Assembly: GCF_949987535.1 (NCBI RefSeq) | Contig: NC_080078.1 | Coordinates: 46,650,207-46,714,206 of the forward strand | Length of the DNA: 64,000 nucleotides | DNA from: Balaenoptera acutorostrata | Lineage: Eukaryota > Chordata > Mammalia > Artiodactyla > Balaenopteridae | Direction of reading: 5' to 3' | In this document: positions 21,955-34,299 of the stretch, piece by piece | Numbering within the stretch: position 1 is the first letter of the stretch | Layout: each line of letters opens with the position of its first letter | Program-made: the position numbers and the translations under genes | The notes under the pieces: model-generated | What the model was told of the DNA's origin: nothing | Seen by the model: the letters and a program-made list of their open reading frames with translations, nothing else | The model's database searches: none

Positions 21955-22420
21955 AATTCCTTCATTTGTTCAACAAATATTTAATGAGCACCTATTATGT
22001 GCCAAGTACTGCTTTGGTGCTTGGGGTTCTTCAGTGAACAAAAAAAATCCCTGCCCTCATTGAGCATCTTTTCCTGTCTTTTCCTCGTGGAGCCAGAGGA
22101 GCTTTTCAGTAGTTCTTTGTTTAATAAATAAGTAGATTATATGGTTTATTAGAAAGTGGTACATGTCATGGGAAAGGGGGAAAAATAGAGCCTGTGAGGA
22201 GGGCTAGAGCTCTTTGCAGCATTTGAGAGGGAATCATGATAAGCCTCACTGGGGAAGCTTTGAAAAGATTCCAAGGAGGTGAGCAAAGTAGCCATATGTA
22301 TATCCAGAGGAAGAAAATTCTAGAAGGACTAGGCTAGAGCTTTAGGTGAGGAACATGGCTGGTATACTTGAGGGGGTCAGTGTGGCTGGAATAGTGAAGC
22401 CCATGGGGGACAGTAGGAGG
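21955..22420 (-). mobile_element. L2 LINE, antisense
   Basis: 'tgttcaacaaatatttaatg', 'agcacctattatgtgccaag', 'ccctgccctcattgagcat', followed by the looser L2 part 'cctcactggggaagctttg' and 'aggaggtgagcaaagtagcc'. Confidence 0.65.
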
Positions 22421-22889
22421 AGATGTTTGCAGAGGTAATGGGGTGGGGTGCATGTGACATCATATGAGACACTCAGGACATTTTAAGAATTTTATTCTTT
22501 AATCTGGGAGAATCAGAGAGCCATTCAGCTACAAGACCCAGAAACCTAACTTAAAATTGCTTAAAAAGGGCATTTATTGGCTCACATAACTGAGCCAGGA
22601 GTAAAGCTACCCAAATCTCCAGGTTTACATGTTCACTGTGACTCGTGAATTTCTCTCTCCCAGTTACCACTATGGTCTTAGGGAAGACACTGATTGGTCC
22701 AGTTTGGGTCACATGGCCTCTCTAAACCAATCACTGAGGACAGGGATATAAAGTCCTGTGATTGACCAGTCGGATCTATGTCCGTCCCTTGTCCCTTCTA
22801 GAGAGTAGGGTTGGAAGGTCAACTTCAGAAAATGCATAAAAGGAGTTTTCTACCAAGCTGAAATGCTTCATCACCCAAAGAAACAGGAA

Positions 22890-23700
22890 TGGATGCTCAG
22901 CAGGCAAAAATAATAAATGTCAACTACAAAAGTGATGAAAGCCAGTACAAAATGAAAGAGAGATTTGACTGCATCAAAACATAAGAAGTCTGAATGTCAG
23001 AAAATGTCATGATCAGAATTATAAAACAAAGCACAAGTAGAAAGTTATATGGAGGAAACATGACAAAGGATAATACTCTCAATAGGTAAACAGTTCACAA
23101 ATATCTATTAAAATCAAAACCCCAGTTGACAGATAACCAAGTAACATGAACAGATGAATTCCCCATCAGGAAATACAAATAGCTGACAGAAATCCATCCA
23201 GCCTATTAGTAAGTGAAGAAGTGTTAGTTAAAATAATAATGACAAACCATTTTTCACACTGACATATTTTAGTGTCAGTGTTTGTAGCTCCCTCAAGGTC
23301 ACTGAGGGTTCTACAAAATGGAAATTCTCGTTTTCTAATTGCTAGCAGTACAGCTTTGCAAAGTAATTTGGTGATAAGTATCGAGTTCCTGAACCCTGGC
23401 AGTCCTCTTCTGGAAACATACAGACAAAAATTTGTGATGAAAAGTGTTCAGTGTAGTTGCATTTAAAATAGGAAAAACCATCAAGTAACCTAAGTGTCAT
23501 AGAATAGAGAAGTGATCATATAAACTTAAGTGAAAAGATGAAATGTTTTTAAATGACTTTGGAAAATCCTTGATTGACAAGAATGTGCTTGTGACACAAC
23601 CAAGTGAAATTACAGTGTATACAAAGCATATACCGTTTGATTCTACTATGAAAAAACTATGAAATTAAAGCATACTGAGAATATTACCTGGGATCATTCC
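22890..23700 (+). mobile_element. Old L1 (L1M/HAL1-like) ORF2 C-terminal fragment
   Basis: Sense order of the L1 ORF2 3' part: 'aaagagagatttgactgcat' then 'caggaaatacaaatagctga', 'taataatgacaaaccatttt', 'ctttgcaaagtaatttgg', 'ggaaacatacagacaaaaat', 'agttgcatttaaaatagg'. Heavily decayed. Confidence 0.6.
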
Positions 23701-23879
23701 TAGGCTTTTGACAATTTGTACATATTATTTTGATGGATAGACACACAGACATAGATACTTAGCTTGGGAGCTTTTAGATATCTTTTCTCATATCTGCTAT
23801 GAATTTGTTTTATGTGGGCTTTCTGCTTCATGTTGCATTTTTACCTTGAAAAATATCTGTTATCTTTGACTTGTTGGTT

Positions 23880-24323
23880 ATATTGTTATGCATAAAATTT
23901 AATTTAACTGTACTTAAATTTTCTATGTTGCTATTCTTTTGAAGTTATTCACGATACTTGCTGAAGATTTATCTATTTAAATGGATCTTGAAAGAACCAA
24001 TAGATTTATTTTAACATTTTATTGTTTAAAAATTTTCTGTTTTATATATGTGTGTATATATATATGTGTATATGTATCCTCATTTTCTTTGGATATTTTT
24101 CTTTTTCTGAAATCTAAATTTGAATGCTTTTGTAGTTTTTTCTCTCTTTTTTTTCCATTTTAAAAAATTAGAGCATTTAAGACTGAATTTTCCTCTAAGT
24201 ACAGCTTTAGCTTTATCCTACATTTTTATAGTTAGTGTTCTTTCTGTTATTTTCTAAATAGTCCATTGTTTTATTCTTGATATCCTACTTGACAAAGTCT
24301 TTATTTAGGAAATTGTTTTTTAT
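23880..24323 (-). mobile_element. Old L1 fragment, antisense, target of the next L1
   Basis: 'gactgaattttcctctaag', 'tacagctttagctttatcc', 'tttatttaggaaattg' are antisense L1M ORF2 sequence. It appears to resume at about 30738 on the far side of the younger L1. Confidence 0.45.
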
Positions 24324-24729
24324 TTTTTTATTTTAATTTTTTTTTAGCAAGTCTTTAAACATTTTTTTTATTTTATATTGGAGTATAGTTGATTAACAAG
24401 GTTGTGTTAGTTTCAGGTGTACAGCAAAGTGATTCAGTTAAACGTATACATGTATCTATTCTTTTACAAATTCTTTCCCATTTAGGTTATTACAGAGTAT
24501 TGAGCAGAGTTCCCTGGGCTATTCAGTAGGTCCTTGTTGGTTATCTATTTTAAAAATCAGTCTCCCAATCTATCACTACACCCTACCCTTCCCCCCCGTA
24601 AACAAAAGTTCGTTCTCTAAGTCTGTGAGTCTGTTTCTGTTTTGTAAATAAGTTCATTTGTATTATTTTTTTTTAGATTCCACCTATATGTGATATCATA
24701 TAATATTTGTCTTTTTCTTTCAGACTTAC

Positions 24730-27700
24730 TTCACTTAGTATGATAATCTCTATGTCCCTCCATGTTGCGGCAAATGGCATTATTTCATTCTTTTTTATGG
24801 CTGAGAATATTCCATGTTTATATATACCACATCTTCTTTATCCATTCATCTGTCGATGGACACTTAGGTTGCTTCCATGTCTTGGCTATTGTAAATAGTG
24901 CTGCAATGAACATTGGGGTGCATGTATTATTTTGAACCATGTTTTTCTCTGGGTATATGCCCAGGAGTGGGATTGCTGGATCATATGGTAGCTCTATTTT
25001 TAGTTTCTTAAGAAACCTCCATACTGTTCTCTATAGTGGCTGTACCAATTTATATTCCCACCAATAGTGTAGGAGAGTTCCCTTTTCTCCACACCCACTC
25101 CAGCATTTATTGTTTGTAGACTTTTTGATGATGGCCTTTCTGACTGGTGTGAGGGCAATATCTCATTGTAGTTTTGATTTGCATTTCTCTAATAATTAGT
25201 GATGTTGAGCATCTTTTCATGTGCCCGTTGGCCATCTGTATGTTTTCTTTGGAGAAATGTCTATTTAGGTCTCCTGCCCATTTTTTTATTGGGTTGTTTG
25301 TGTTTTTTTTGTTTTTGTTTTTGATATTGAGCCACAGAAGATGTTTGTAAATTTTGGAGATTAATCCCTTGTCGGTTACATTGTTTGCAAATATTTCTCC
25401 CATTCTGTGGGTTGTCTTTTCGTGTTGTTTATTGTTTCCTTTTTTGTGCAAAAGCTTTTGAGTTTAATTAGGTCCCATTTGTTTATCTTTGTTTTTATTT
25501 CCATTATCTAGGAGATGGATTGAAAAATATCATGCTGTGATTTATATCAAAGAATGTTCTGCCTATGTTTTCCTCTAAGAGTTTTATAGTATCCAGCCTT
25601 ACATTTAGGTCTTTAATCCATTTTGTGTTTATTTTTGTGTGTGGTGTTAGAGAATGTTCTAATTTCATTCATTTACATGTAGCTGTCCAGTTTTCCCAGC
25701 ACCATTTATTGAAGAGACTGTCTTTTCTCCATCGTATAGTCTTGCCTCCTTTGTTATAGACTAACTGACCATAGGTGCATGGGTCAGGTCTGGGCTTTTC
25801 TGTTCCATTGATCTATATTTCTGTTTTTGTGCCAGCACCATACTGTTTTGATGACTGTAGCTTTGTAATATAGTCTGAAGTCAGGGACCCTGATTCCTTC
25901 AGCTCTGTTTTCCTTTTTCAAAATTGCTTTGGCTATTTGGGCTCTTTATTATCTCCATACAAATTTTAATATTTTTTTGTTCTAATTCTGTGAAAAATGC
26001 CATTGGTAATTTGATAGGGATTGTATTGAATCTGTAGATTGCCTTGGGTAGTATAGTCATTTTGACACTATTGACTCTTCCAATCCAAGAACATGGTATA
26101 TTTTTCCATTTGTTAATGTCATCTTCTATTTCTTTCATCAGCGTCTTATAGTTTTTGGAGTACAGGTCTTTTGCCTCCTTAGGTAGGTTTATTCCTTGGT
26201 ATTTTATTCTTTTGGATGAGATGGTAAATGGGATTGTTTCTTTAATTTCTCTTTCTGATCTTTTGTTGATAGTTTATAGAACTATGCAACAGATTTCTGT
26301 TTATTAATCTTGTATCCTGCAACTTTACCGAATTCATTGATGAGCTCTAGTAGTTTTCTGGGAGCATCCTTAGGATTTTCGATGTATAGTATCATGTCAT
26401 TTGCAAATAGTGACAGTTTTACTTCTTTTCCAATTTGGATTCCCTTTATTTCTTTTTCTTCTCTGGTTGCTGTGGTTAGGACTTCCAAAACTATGTTGAA
26501 TAAAAGTGGCAAGAGTGGACATTTTTGTCTTGTTCGTGATCTTAGAGGAAATGCTTTCAGCTTTTCATCATTAAGTATGTAGGTTTGTCATATTTGGCCT
26601 TTATTATGTGGAGGTATGTTTCCTCTATGCCCACTTTGTGGAGAGTTTTTATCATAAATGGGTGTTGAATTTTGTCAAAAGCTTTTTCTGTGTCTGTTAA
26701 GATTATCATACGGTTTTTAATTCTTCAGTTTTTTGATGTGGTGTATCACAGTAATTGATTTGCAGATATTGAAAAATCCTTGCATCCCTGAGATAAATTC
26801 CATCTTGATCATGGTGTATAATCCTTTTAATATATTGTTGGATTCCGTTTGCTAGTATTTTGTTGAGGATTTTTGCGTCTATGTTCATCAGTGATATTGG
26901 CCTGTAATTTTCTTTTTTTGTGGTATCTTTGTCTGGTTTTGATATCAGGGTGATGGTGGCCTCAGAATGAGTTTGGGAGTGTTCCTTCCTCTGCAATTGT
27001 TTGGAATGGTTTGAGAAGGATCGGTGGTAACTCTTCTCTAAATGTTTTATAGAATTCACTTGGGAAGCCATCTGGTCCTGTTTTGAGGCAATTTTTGAAT
27101 TACAGTATCAATTTCATTACTTGTGATTGGTCTGTTCATATTTTCTATTTCTTCCTTGCTCAGTCTTTGGAGATTGTACCTTTCTAAGAATTTGTCCATT
27201 TCTTCTAGGTTGTCCATTTTATTGGCATATAGTTCCTCGTAGTAGTCTCTTATGATCCTTTGTATTTCTGTGGTGTCCGTTGTAACTTCTTTTTCATTTC
27301 TAGTTTTATGGATTTGAGCTCTCTCCCTTTTTTTTTCTTGATGAGTCTGGCTAAAGGCTCATCAATTTTGTTTATCTTTTCAAAGAACCAGCTTTTGGTT
27401 TCATTGATCTTTGCTATTGTTTTCTTCATCTCTATTTCATTTATTTCTGCTCTGATATTTATGATTTCTTTGCTTCTACTAACTTTGGGTTTTGTTTGTT
27501 CTTCTTTCTCTAGTTGCTTTAGGTATAAGGTTAGATTTTTTTATTTGAGATTTTTCTTGTTTCCTAAGGTAAGATTGTATTGCTATAAACTTCCCTCTTA
27601 GAAATGCTTTTGCTGTGTCCCATAGGTCTTGGATCATCGTGCTTTCATTTTCATTTGTCTCTAAGTATTTTTTGATTTCCTCTTTGATTTCTTCAGTGAT

Positions 27701-28465
27701 CCATTGGTTGTTTAATAGCATATTGTTTAGCCTCCACGTGTTTGTGTTTTTTAGTCTTTTTTCTTATTGTTGATTTCTAATCTCATACCGCTGTGATCAG
27801 AAAAGGTGCTTGATATGATTTCAATTTTTTAAAATTTGCCGAGGCTTGCTTTGTGGCCCTGCATGTGATTGATCCTGAAGAATGTTCCATGTGCACTTGA
27901 GAAGAATGTGTATTCTGTTGCTTTTGGATGGAATGATCTATAAATATTAATTAAGGCCATCTGATCTAATGTGTCATTTAAGGCCTATGTTTCCTGATTT
28001 TCTGTCTGGATGATCTGTCCATTGATGAAAGTGGGGTATTGAAGCCTCCCACTATTACTGTGCTTCTGTCAATTTCTCCTTTTATGGTTGTTAGTATTTG
28101 CCTTATATATTGAGGTGCTCCCATGTTGGGTGCATATATATTTATAATTGTTATATCTTTTCTTGAATTGATCCCTTGATCATTATGTGGTGTCCTTCTT
28201 TGTCTCTTGTAACAGTCTTTAAAGTCTATTTTGTCTGATATGTATTACATGGTACTCCAGCTTTCCTTTGATTTCCATTTGCATGGAATAACTTTTTCCA
28301 TCCCCTCACCTTTTAGTCTGTATGTGTCCCTAGATCTGAAGTGGCCCTCTTGTAGATATATATGGGTCTTGTCTTTGTATCTATTCAGCCAGTCTACGTC
28401 TTTTAATTGGAGGCTTTAATCCATTTACGTTTACGATAATTATCGATATGTATGTTCTTATTGTC
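24730..28465 (-). pseudogene. L1 ORF2 pseudogene (endonuclease-RT)
   Basis: Minus-strand ORF2 with the start 'MTIRTYISIIIVNVNG' near 28465. The C-terminal half of the endonuclease still shows 'SDHSGMR' (27775-27810), so the catalytic histidine codon survives. RT sequence with '[13 protein letters not shown]' lies at 26380-26430: the FADD core reads FAND, so one catalytic aspartate is replaced by Asn. The frame is broken many times (separate frames at 25107-25451, 25899-26138, 26282-26512, 26706-27071 and 27479-27721). No functional product is expected. Confidence 0.85.
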
Positions 28466-28699
28466 ATTTTGTTAACTGTTTTGGATTTTTTTTGTAGGTT
28501 TTTTCCTTCCCTTCCTCTTTTGTTCTCCTCTCTTGTGATTTGGTTACTAACTTCAGTGTTGTATTTGGACTCCTTTTTCTTTTTTGTGTGTGTATCTATT
28601 GTAGATTTTCGGTTTGCAGTTACCATGAGGTTTTGATATAGCAGTCTATATATAAACAAGATTGTTTAAAGTTTCTGGTCTTTTAATTTCAAATGCATT

Positions 28700-29768
28700 T
28701 CCAATATCCTGCATTTGTGCTCTCTTCTTCTCACAGTTGCTGGTTTTGATGTCATATTTGTGTGAAGATGATTTCTTACCTTTACTGTATGTTTGCCTTT
28801 ACAGGTGAGCTTTTACATTCGTAATTTTCTTATTTTTAGTTGTGGCCTTTTCTTTTCTGCCTAGAGAAGTTCCTTTAGCATTTGTTGCAAATCTGGCCTG
28901 GTGGTGCTAAATTCTCTTAGCTTTGGCTTGTCTGTAAAGCTTTTGATTTCTCTGTCACATCTGAATGAGAGCCTTGCTGGGTAGAGTATTCTTGGCTGTA
29001 GGTTCTTCCCTTTCATCACTTTAAATATATCATGCAACTCCCTTCTGGTATGCAGAGTTTCTGCTGAGAAATCAGCTGATAACTGATAACCTTATAGGAA
29101 TTCCCTTGTATGTTATTTGTTGCTTTTACCTTGTTGCTTTTAATATTTTTTCTTTGTCTTTCATTTTTGTCAATTTGATTACTGTGTGTCTTGGCGTGTT
29201 CCTCCTTGGGTTTATTTTGCCTGGGATTCTCTGTGCTTCCTGGACTTGGTGACTATTTCCTTTCCCATGTTAGGGAAGTTTTCAGCTATTATCTCATCAA
29301 ATATTTTCTCAGGTTCTTTCTCTCTCTCTTATCCTTCTGGGACCCATGTAATAAGAATGTTGGTGTGTTTAATGTTGTCCTAGAGCTCTCTTAGACTGTC
29401 CTCATTTCTTTTCATTCTTTTTTCTTTAATTTGTTCCATGGCAGTGATTTCTACCATTCTATCTTCCAGCTCACTTATCCGTTCTTCTGCCTCAGTTATT
29501 TTGCTATTGATTCCTTCTAGTGTATTTTTCATTTCAGTTATTGCATTGTTCATCTCTGTTTATTCTTTAGTTCTTCTAAGTCTTTGTTAAACATTTCTTG
29601 TGTCTACTTGATCTGTACTGCCAGTCTATTTCTGAGATCTTGTATTATCTTTACTATCATTACTCTAAATTCTTTTTCAGGTAGATTGTCTATCTCCACT
29701 TCACTTAGTTGTTCTTCTGGGGTTTTATCTTTTTCCTTCATCTGTGACATGTTCCTCTGCCGTCTCAT
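28700..29768 (-). pseudogene. L1 ORF1 pseudogene
   Basis: The ATG at 29766-29768 starts 'MRRQRNMSQMKEKDKTPEEQ', the typical start of cetartiodactyl L1 ORF1. A stop follows after about 55 codons. Downstream, RRM and C-terminal domain sequence can be followed to about 28900 in shifting frames. ORF1p would be the RNA-binding trimeric chaperone of the L1 particle; this copy cannot make it. Confidence 0.75.
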
Positions 29769-30733
29769 TTTGTCTAAATTTCTGTGATTGTGGTTTCTGT
29801 TCTTCAGGCTACAGTGTTGTAGTTCTTGCTTCTGCTGTCTGCCCCCTGGTGGAAGAGGCTGTATAAGAGGCTTGTGCAGGCTTTCTGGTGGGAGGGACTG
29901 GTTCCTGCCCAGTGGTGGGTGGAGCTGGGTCTTGTCCCTCCGGTGGGCAAGGCCATTTCAGGGTGTGTGCTTATCAGGCAGCTGTGTCCTCAGGAAGACT
30001 TTAAGCAGGCTGTCTGCTGATAGGTGGGGCTATGTTCCCACCTTGTTGGTTGTTTGGCCTGAGGCACCCCAGCACTGGAGGCTACAGGCTGTTGGGTCAG
30101 GCTAGGTCTTGGGGGGTAAATGGCAACCTCCAGGAGGTCTCTCACCAATGAGTACTCACCAGAGCTGCTACTGCCAGTATCTTTGTCCTTGCAGTGAGCC
30201 ACAGCCACTCCCCTCACCTCTGCAGGAGATTCTCCAATACTAGCAGGTAGGTCTTGCCCAGTCTCTTGTGAGGTCACTGCTTTTTTCCCTGGGTCCTTGT
30301 GTGCATGAGACCCTGTATGCACCCTTCAAGAGTGGAGTTTCTGTTTCACCCAGTCCTGTAGAATTCCTGTAATCAAACCCTGCCGGCCTTCAAAGCCAGA
30401 TTCTCTGGGGGCTCCTCCTCCTGTTGCAAGACCCCTAGGCTGGGGACCCTGGCATGGGGCTCAGAACTTTTATTCCTGTGGGAGAACTTCTGTGTTATAA
30501 TTATTTTCCAGTTTGTGGGTTGCCCCCCAACCCAGGCATGTATGTGATTTGAATTTATTTTGATTGTGCCCCTCCTTCCATCTCATTGTGACTTCTTCTT
30601 TGTCTTTGGATATAGGGTATCTTTTTTTGTAGATTCCAGCATTTTTTTGGTTGATGGTTGTTTAGCAGTTAGTTGTGATTTTGGTTAGAAGAGGTGAGCT
30701 CATGTCCTTCTACTCCACAATCTTGTCAGTTTC
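29769..30733 (-). promoter_or_regulatory. L1 5'UTR / internal promoter, decayed
   Basis: GC-richer than the rest of the element, with repeated 'ggtgggcagagc'-like units. The terminal YY1-like site has decayed to 'acaagattgtggag' near 30710-30723. Confidence 0.6.
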
Positions 30734-31821
30734 AAGCAAGTCTTAAAAATCAGGAAATTGCTTTTTAAATATTATAGTAACTATTGTTTTAACATGGTTA
30801 AAATTTATTTGTTCATTGCTAGTTTTATTGCCTAGTGATTAGAAGAAAGGCCTTTATCTACAGGGGTGGAGCACAGTCATTTTAGTTTCAAGAAATAGCT
30901 TCAGCAAGAGTTTAAACCTTGAATCTGAATAAATCTTCATCCCCAAATTAGTATTTTATTTTTTTACTTTTTATTTTTAATAGATCTTGGAGTATAATTG
31001 CTTCACAATACTTTGTTAGTTTCTGTTGCACAGCAAAGCGAATCAGTCATATGCATACACATGTCCCCATATCCCCTCCCTATTGAGCCTCCCTCCCATC
31101 CTCCCTATCCCACCCCTCTAGGTCATCACAAAGCACCAAGCTGATCTCCCTGTGCTATGCTGCTGCTTCCCACCAGCCAACTATTTTATATTCAGTATTG
31201 TGTATATGTCGATGCTACTCTCACTTTGCCCCAGCTTCCTCCTCCCACCTCAAGTCCATTCTCTATGTCTGTCTCTTTATTCCTGCCCTGCAACTAGGTT
31301 CATCAGTATCATTTTTTTTTTTAGATTCCATATATATGCCTTTTCATATGGTATTTGTTTTTCTCTGACTTAACTTCACTCTGTATGACAGACTCTGGGT
31401 CCATCCACCTCACTACAAATAACTCAATTTCGTTTCTTTTTATGGCTGAGTAATATTCCATTGTATATATGTGCCACATCTTCTTTATCCATTCATCTGT
31501 CGATGGACATTTAGGTTGCTTCCATGTCCTGGCTATTGCAAATAGTGCTGCAATGAACATTGTGGTACATGTCTCTTTTTGAATTATGGTTTTCTCAGGG
31601 TATATACCCAGTAGTGGGATTGCTGGGTCATATGGTAATGCTATTTTTAGTTTTTTAAGGAACCTCCATACTGTTTTCCATAGTGGTTGTATCAATTTAC
31701 ATTCCCACCAACAGTGCAAGAGGGTTCCCTTTTCACCACACCCCTTCCAGCATTTACTGCTTCTAGATTTTTTGATAATGGCCATTCTGACTGGCGTGAG
31801 GTGATACCTCATTGTAGTTTT

Positions 31822-32800
31822 TTTTTTTCTAGTTCAACAATTTTAATTTTACAGATGAGAGTGATGAAAAAAGGCTGTCATGTTTAAAATTACAAAGTTA
31901 TTTAATAGCAGAACCAAATCTAAAATTCATGGTTTGTAGTTTTTCTACCAAATTGTGTTGTCTGAATAAATTCCACAAGTGTGAAATAGTGGTACAATGA
32001 AGGGGATACAGAATTTGTAGCCAACAAGTCTGTATGCATATTCTTTTCTCCAACTCACAAACTTTGGCAAGTTGGGCAAGTTCATTAAATTCTCTATGCC
32101 TTCCTTAGTTTATTATGACAGTCAGTACTTTTTTAGTGTAGTTAGTGAGAATTAAATGAGTTAATACATGTGAAGAGTCTTACTAGAGTCCCTGGTGCAC
32201 AGTAAAGGGTCAATTAATATTATTATTGTAGGTAATCAAAACTATGCCTCTCTCAAGTCAAATATGACATGCTGGGATGATCAATAATAAATGCTGTTAT
32301 TTATTAACTTCTTTCTATGTACTAGGAATCCACAGATATCATTTATAATGTCACATATCTGTGCAAGGCAGTTTTAATGAGAAGCAATATCAGGAGGCAG
32401 AATGTTGTAGTGGTGGAGAGTGAGGGATCTGGATTTACACTAAGTAGGTGAGAATTCTGCTCCACCAATTGCCAGCTCTGCAATTGGGCAGGTTTTATTT
32501 CATTTATTTTATTTAACAAACATTTGTAAAGTCCTACTATATGCCAGGCATTTTTCTAAATATTCTACAGTTACTGAGTCATTTAATCTTTATAAAAGAG
32601 GAAGGGATTTTATTACACCCATTTTGCAGAGAAACAAACTGAGATATTAACAAAAAGCATCATGGTGTAGTGATTGAGTACACATCCTCCTGAGAGTGAC
32701 TAATTGGGTATAAATCCTGCCTCCTCCACTTCCTAGTGATGTGACTCAGGTGATTTAATGATAGCTAACTCTGTAACAATTAACCTCTTCTGTACAGTAA
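31822..32800 (-). mobile_element. 979-bp poly(A)-tailed retrocopy inside L1
   Basis: The insert begins with a T-run (31822-31828, the tail on the minus strand) and is flanked by a perfect 15-bp duplication, cctcattgtagtttt (31807-31821, 32801-32815). On the minus strand ATTAAA lies about 20 bases before the tail. The body is not L1: it holds several MIR-derived pieces in both orientations and no long open frame. It looks like a reverse-transcribed non-coding RNA or 3'UTR. Source gene not recognised. Confidence 0.75.
32035..32780. mobile_element. MIR-derived segments within the retrocopy
   Basis: Sense MIR-like parts at 32055-32230 ('aattaaatgagttaatacat', 'ctggtgcacagtaaagg'), 32395-32505 and 32659-32780 ('catcatggtgtagtgattg'). 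An antisense MIR/L2-like part lies at 32510-32655 ('tatatgccaggcatttttc', 'cattttgcagagaaacaaac'). They are far older than the L1 that hosts them. Confidence 0.65.
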
Positions 32801-33346
32801 CCTCATTGTAGTTTTGATTTGCATTTCTCTAATAATTAGTGATGTTGAGCATCTTTTCATGTGCCTCTTGGCCATCTGTATGTCTTCCTTGGTGAAATGT
32901 CTATTTAGGTCTTCCACCCATTTTTTAATTGGATTGTTTGTTTTTTTGATATTGGGCTCCATGAGCTGTTTGTATAATTTGGAGATTAATCCTTTGTTGT
33001 TTCGTTTGCAAATATTTTCTCCCATTCTGAGGGTTGTCTTTTTGTCTTGTTTATGGTTTCCTTTGTGCAAAAGCTTTTAAGCTTAATTAAGTCCTATTTG
33101 TCTATTTTTGGTTTTATTTCCATTACTCTAGGAGGTGGGTCAAAAAAGATCTTGCTGTGGTTTATGTCAAAGAGTATTTTTCCTATGTTTTCCTCTAAGA
33201 GTTTTATAGTGTCTGGTCTTACATTTAAGTCTTTAATCCAATTTGAGTTTATTTTTGTGTATGGTGTTAAGTAGTGTTCTAATTTCATTCTTTTACATGT
33301 AGCTGTTCAGTTTTCCCAGCACCACTTATTGAAGAGGCTGTCTTTT

Positions 33347-33368
33347 AAAATGCTAAAATTAGCATTTT
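33347..33368. repeat. Perfect inverted repeat at the L1 5' junction
   Basis: aaaatgcta (33347-33355) and tagcatttt (33360-33368) form a 9-bp stem with a 4-base loop. The right arm lies in the target-site duplication, and the left arm is extra sequence between L1 and target. Confidence 0.9.
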
Positions 33369-33834
33369 AAACTGGAAAAGACTGAGATACCTTTAATTGG
33401 CAGATTATATTCTTTTCCCACGATTGCCTCTAACCAGTTGGTTAGAAGCTTGGAAATAAGGCAAGCTCAGTTACTGGGGTGAGGGGGGGATTACATTATG
33501 TTGTCCACCTGAGTTGAAACATGTGAATGTTTCTCTCTGCCCTGTAAATAAACAATTACAAAGAATTCTATGTGTTCTGATGTAGCAAATATGGCATTAG
33601 GTAGGCAAGGACGTTGGAAAGGGGGATTTCCTTTGAAATAGGGTAGTTGGGGAAGGCATCTCTGGGATGTGACATTACAGTTGAGATCTCAAGGATGACC
33701 TTGAATTTGGCCTGTTCTAGGAATGGACAGAAGGTCACTGTGTTGGCACTTTTATGAGCCAATTTGAAAGTCACACAAGATGAGGCTGGAGAGGCAGATC
33801 ACGTCAATTCTTGGACTTTTTATTTAAATACTTT

Positions 33835-34135
33835 GATGGCATACATATCAATTAGAATAGGCTAGGTTATACTAGTGTAACATATGGTGCTCAGATCTCA
33901 AAACACAGGTTTACTTCTCACTGATGTCACCTTCTCAGTGGGGCTTGCCTGAAACTCAACTCCACATCTTCACTCCAGGTTCTAGACTGACAGAGCAGCC
34001 TATCTGGGAAGTGGCTGGGCATTATGGTAGAGGGAAAAAAGGGAGCACGAGTCTTCAAGCTTCTGCCTGAAGTGACATATGCCATTTCTGCCCACACATC
34101 ATTGGCCAAAGCAATAAAGTCCAATTTCAGTGGGG
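33835..34135 (+). repeat. Ancient interspersed repeat, family not assigned
   Basis: 'aataggctaggttatactag', 'caggtttacttctcactgat', 'gacagagcagcctatctgg', 'gcctgaagtgacatatgcc', 'cacatcattggccaaagc' follow a known dispersed-repeat order, diverged. Confidence 0.45.
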
Positions 34136-34299
34136 CAAAGAAGTGTTCTCCTCCCTCAAGGGAAGGAAGTGTCTGTTGGTATAATTATCCCCCTCTAAAT
34201 CTCTATCCTTCTGTGCATCTTAACCAAGAAATAGAGCTACACCTCCTTTCTGCTTTAGTCACAGATTCACTCTAGTTCTTATCAGAGAAACAATAACTT

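Larger units (their letters stand above)
24361..30733 (-). mobile_element. Near full-length L1, antisense, inactive
   Basis: About 6.4 kb with complete order on the minus strand. The 5' end is at 30733 (a degraded 'ccaagatggcgg' start reading 'acaagattgtggag'). Then come the 5'UTR, ORF1 (ATG at 29766-29768), a spacer, ORF2 (ATG region near 28465) and the 3' end at 24361. ORF1 closes after roughly 55 codons, and ORF2 is split into short frames. The imperfect duplication around it is described in the findings. More decayed than the copy at 48385-54215. Confidence 0.9.
30945..33369 (-). mobile_element. 5'-truncated L1 with 14-bp duplication, interrupted
   Basis: L1 3' half in two blocks, 30959-31821 and 32801-33346, that join perfectly in the L1 consensus once the intervening 979 bp are removed. 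ORF2 C-terminal sequence (31321-31812, including '[20 protein letters not shown]') is recognisable. The flanking duplication is aaattag(t/c)atttta at 30945-30958 and 33356-33369. It stops in ORF2 at about 33346. Confidence 0.9.

Noticed and set aside
28700..33300. CRISPR-like or tandem array from recurring 15-18 bp repeats
   Set aside because: The repeats are target-site duplications and shared L1 blocks. There are no regularly spaced units, and this is mammalian DNA.
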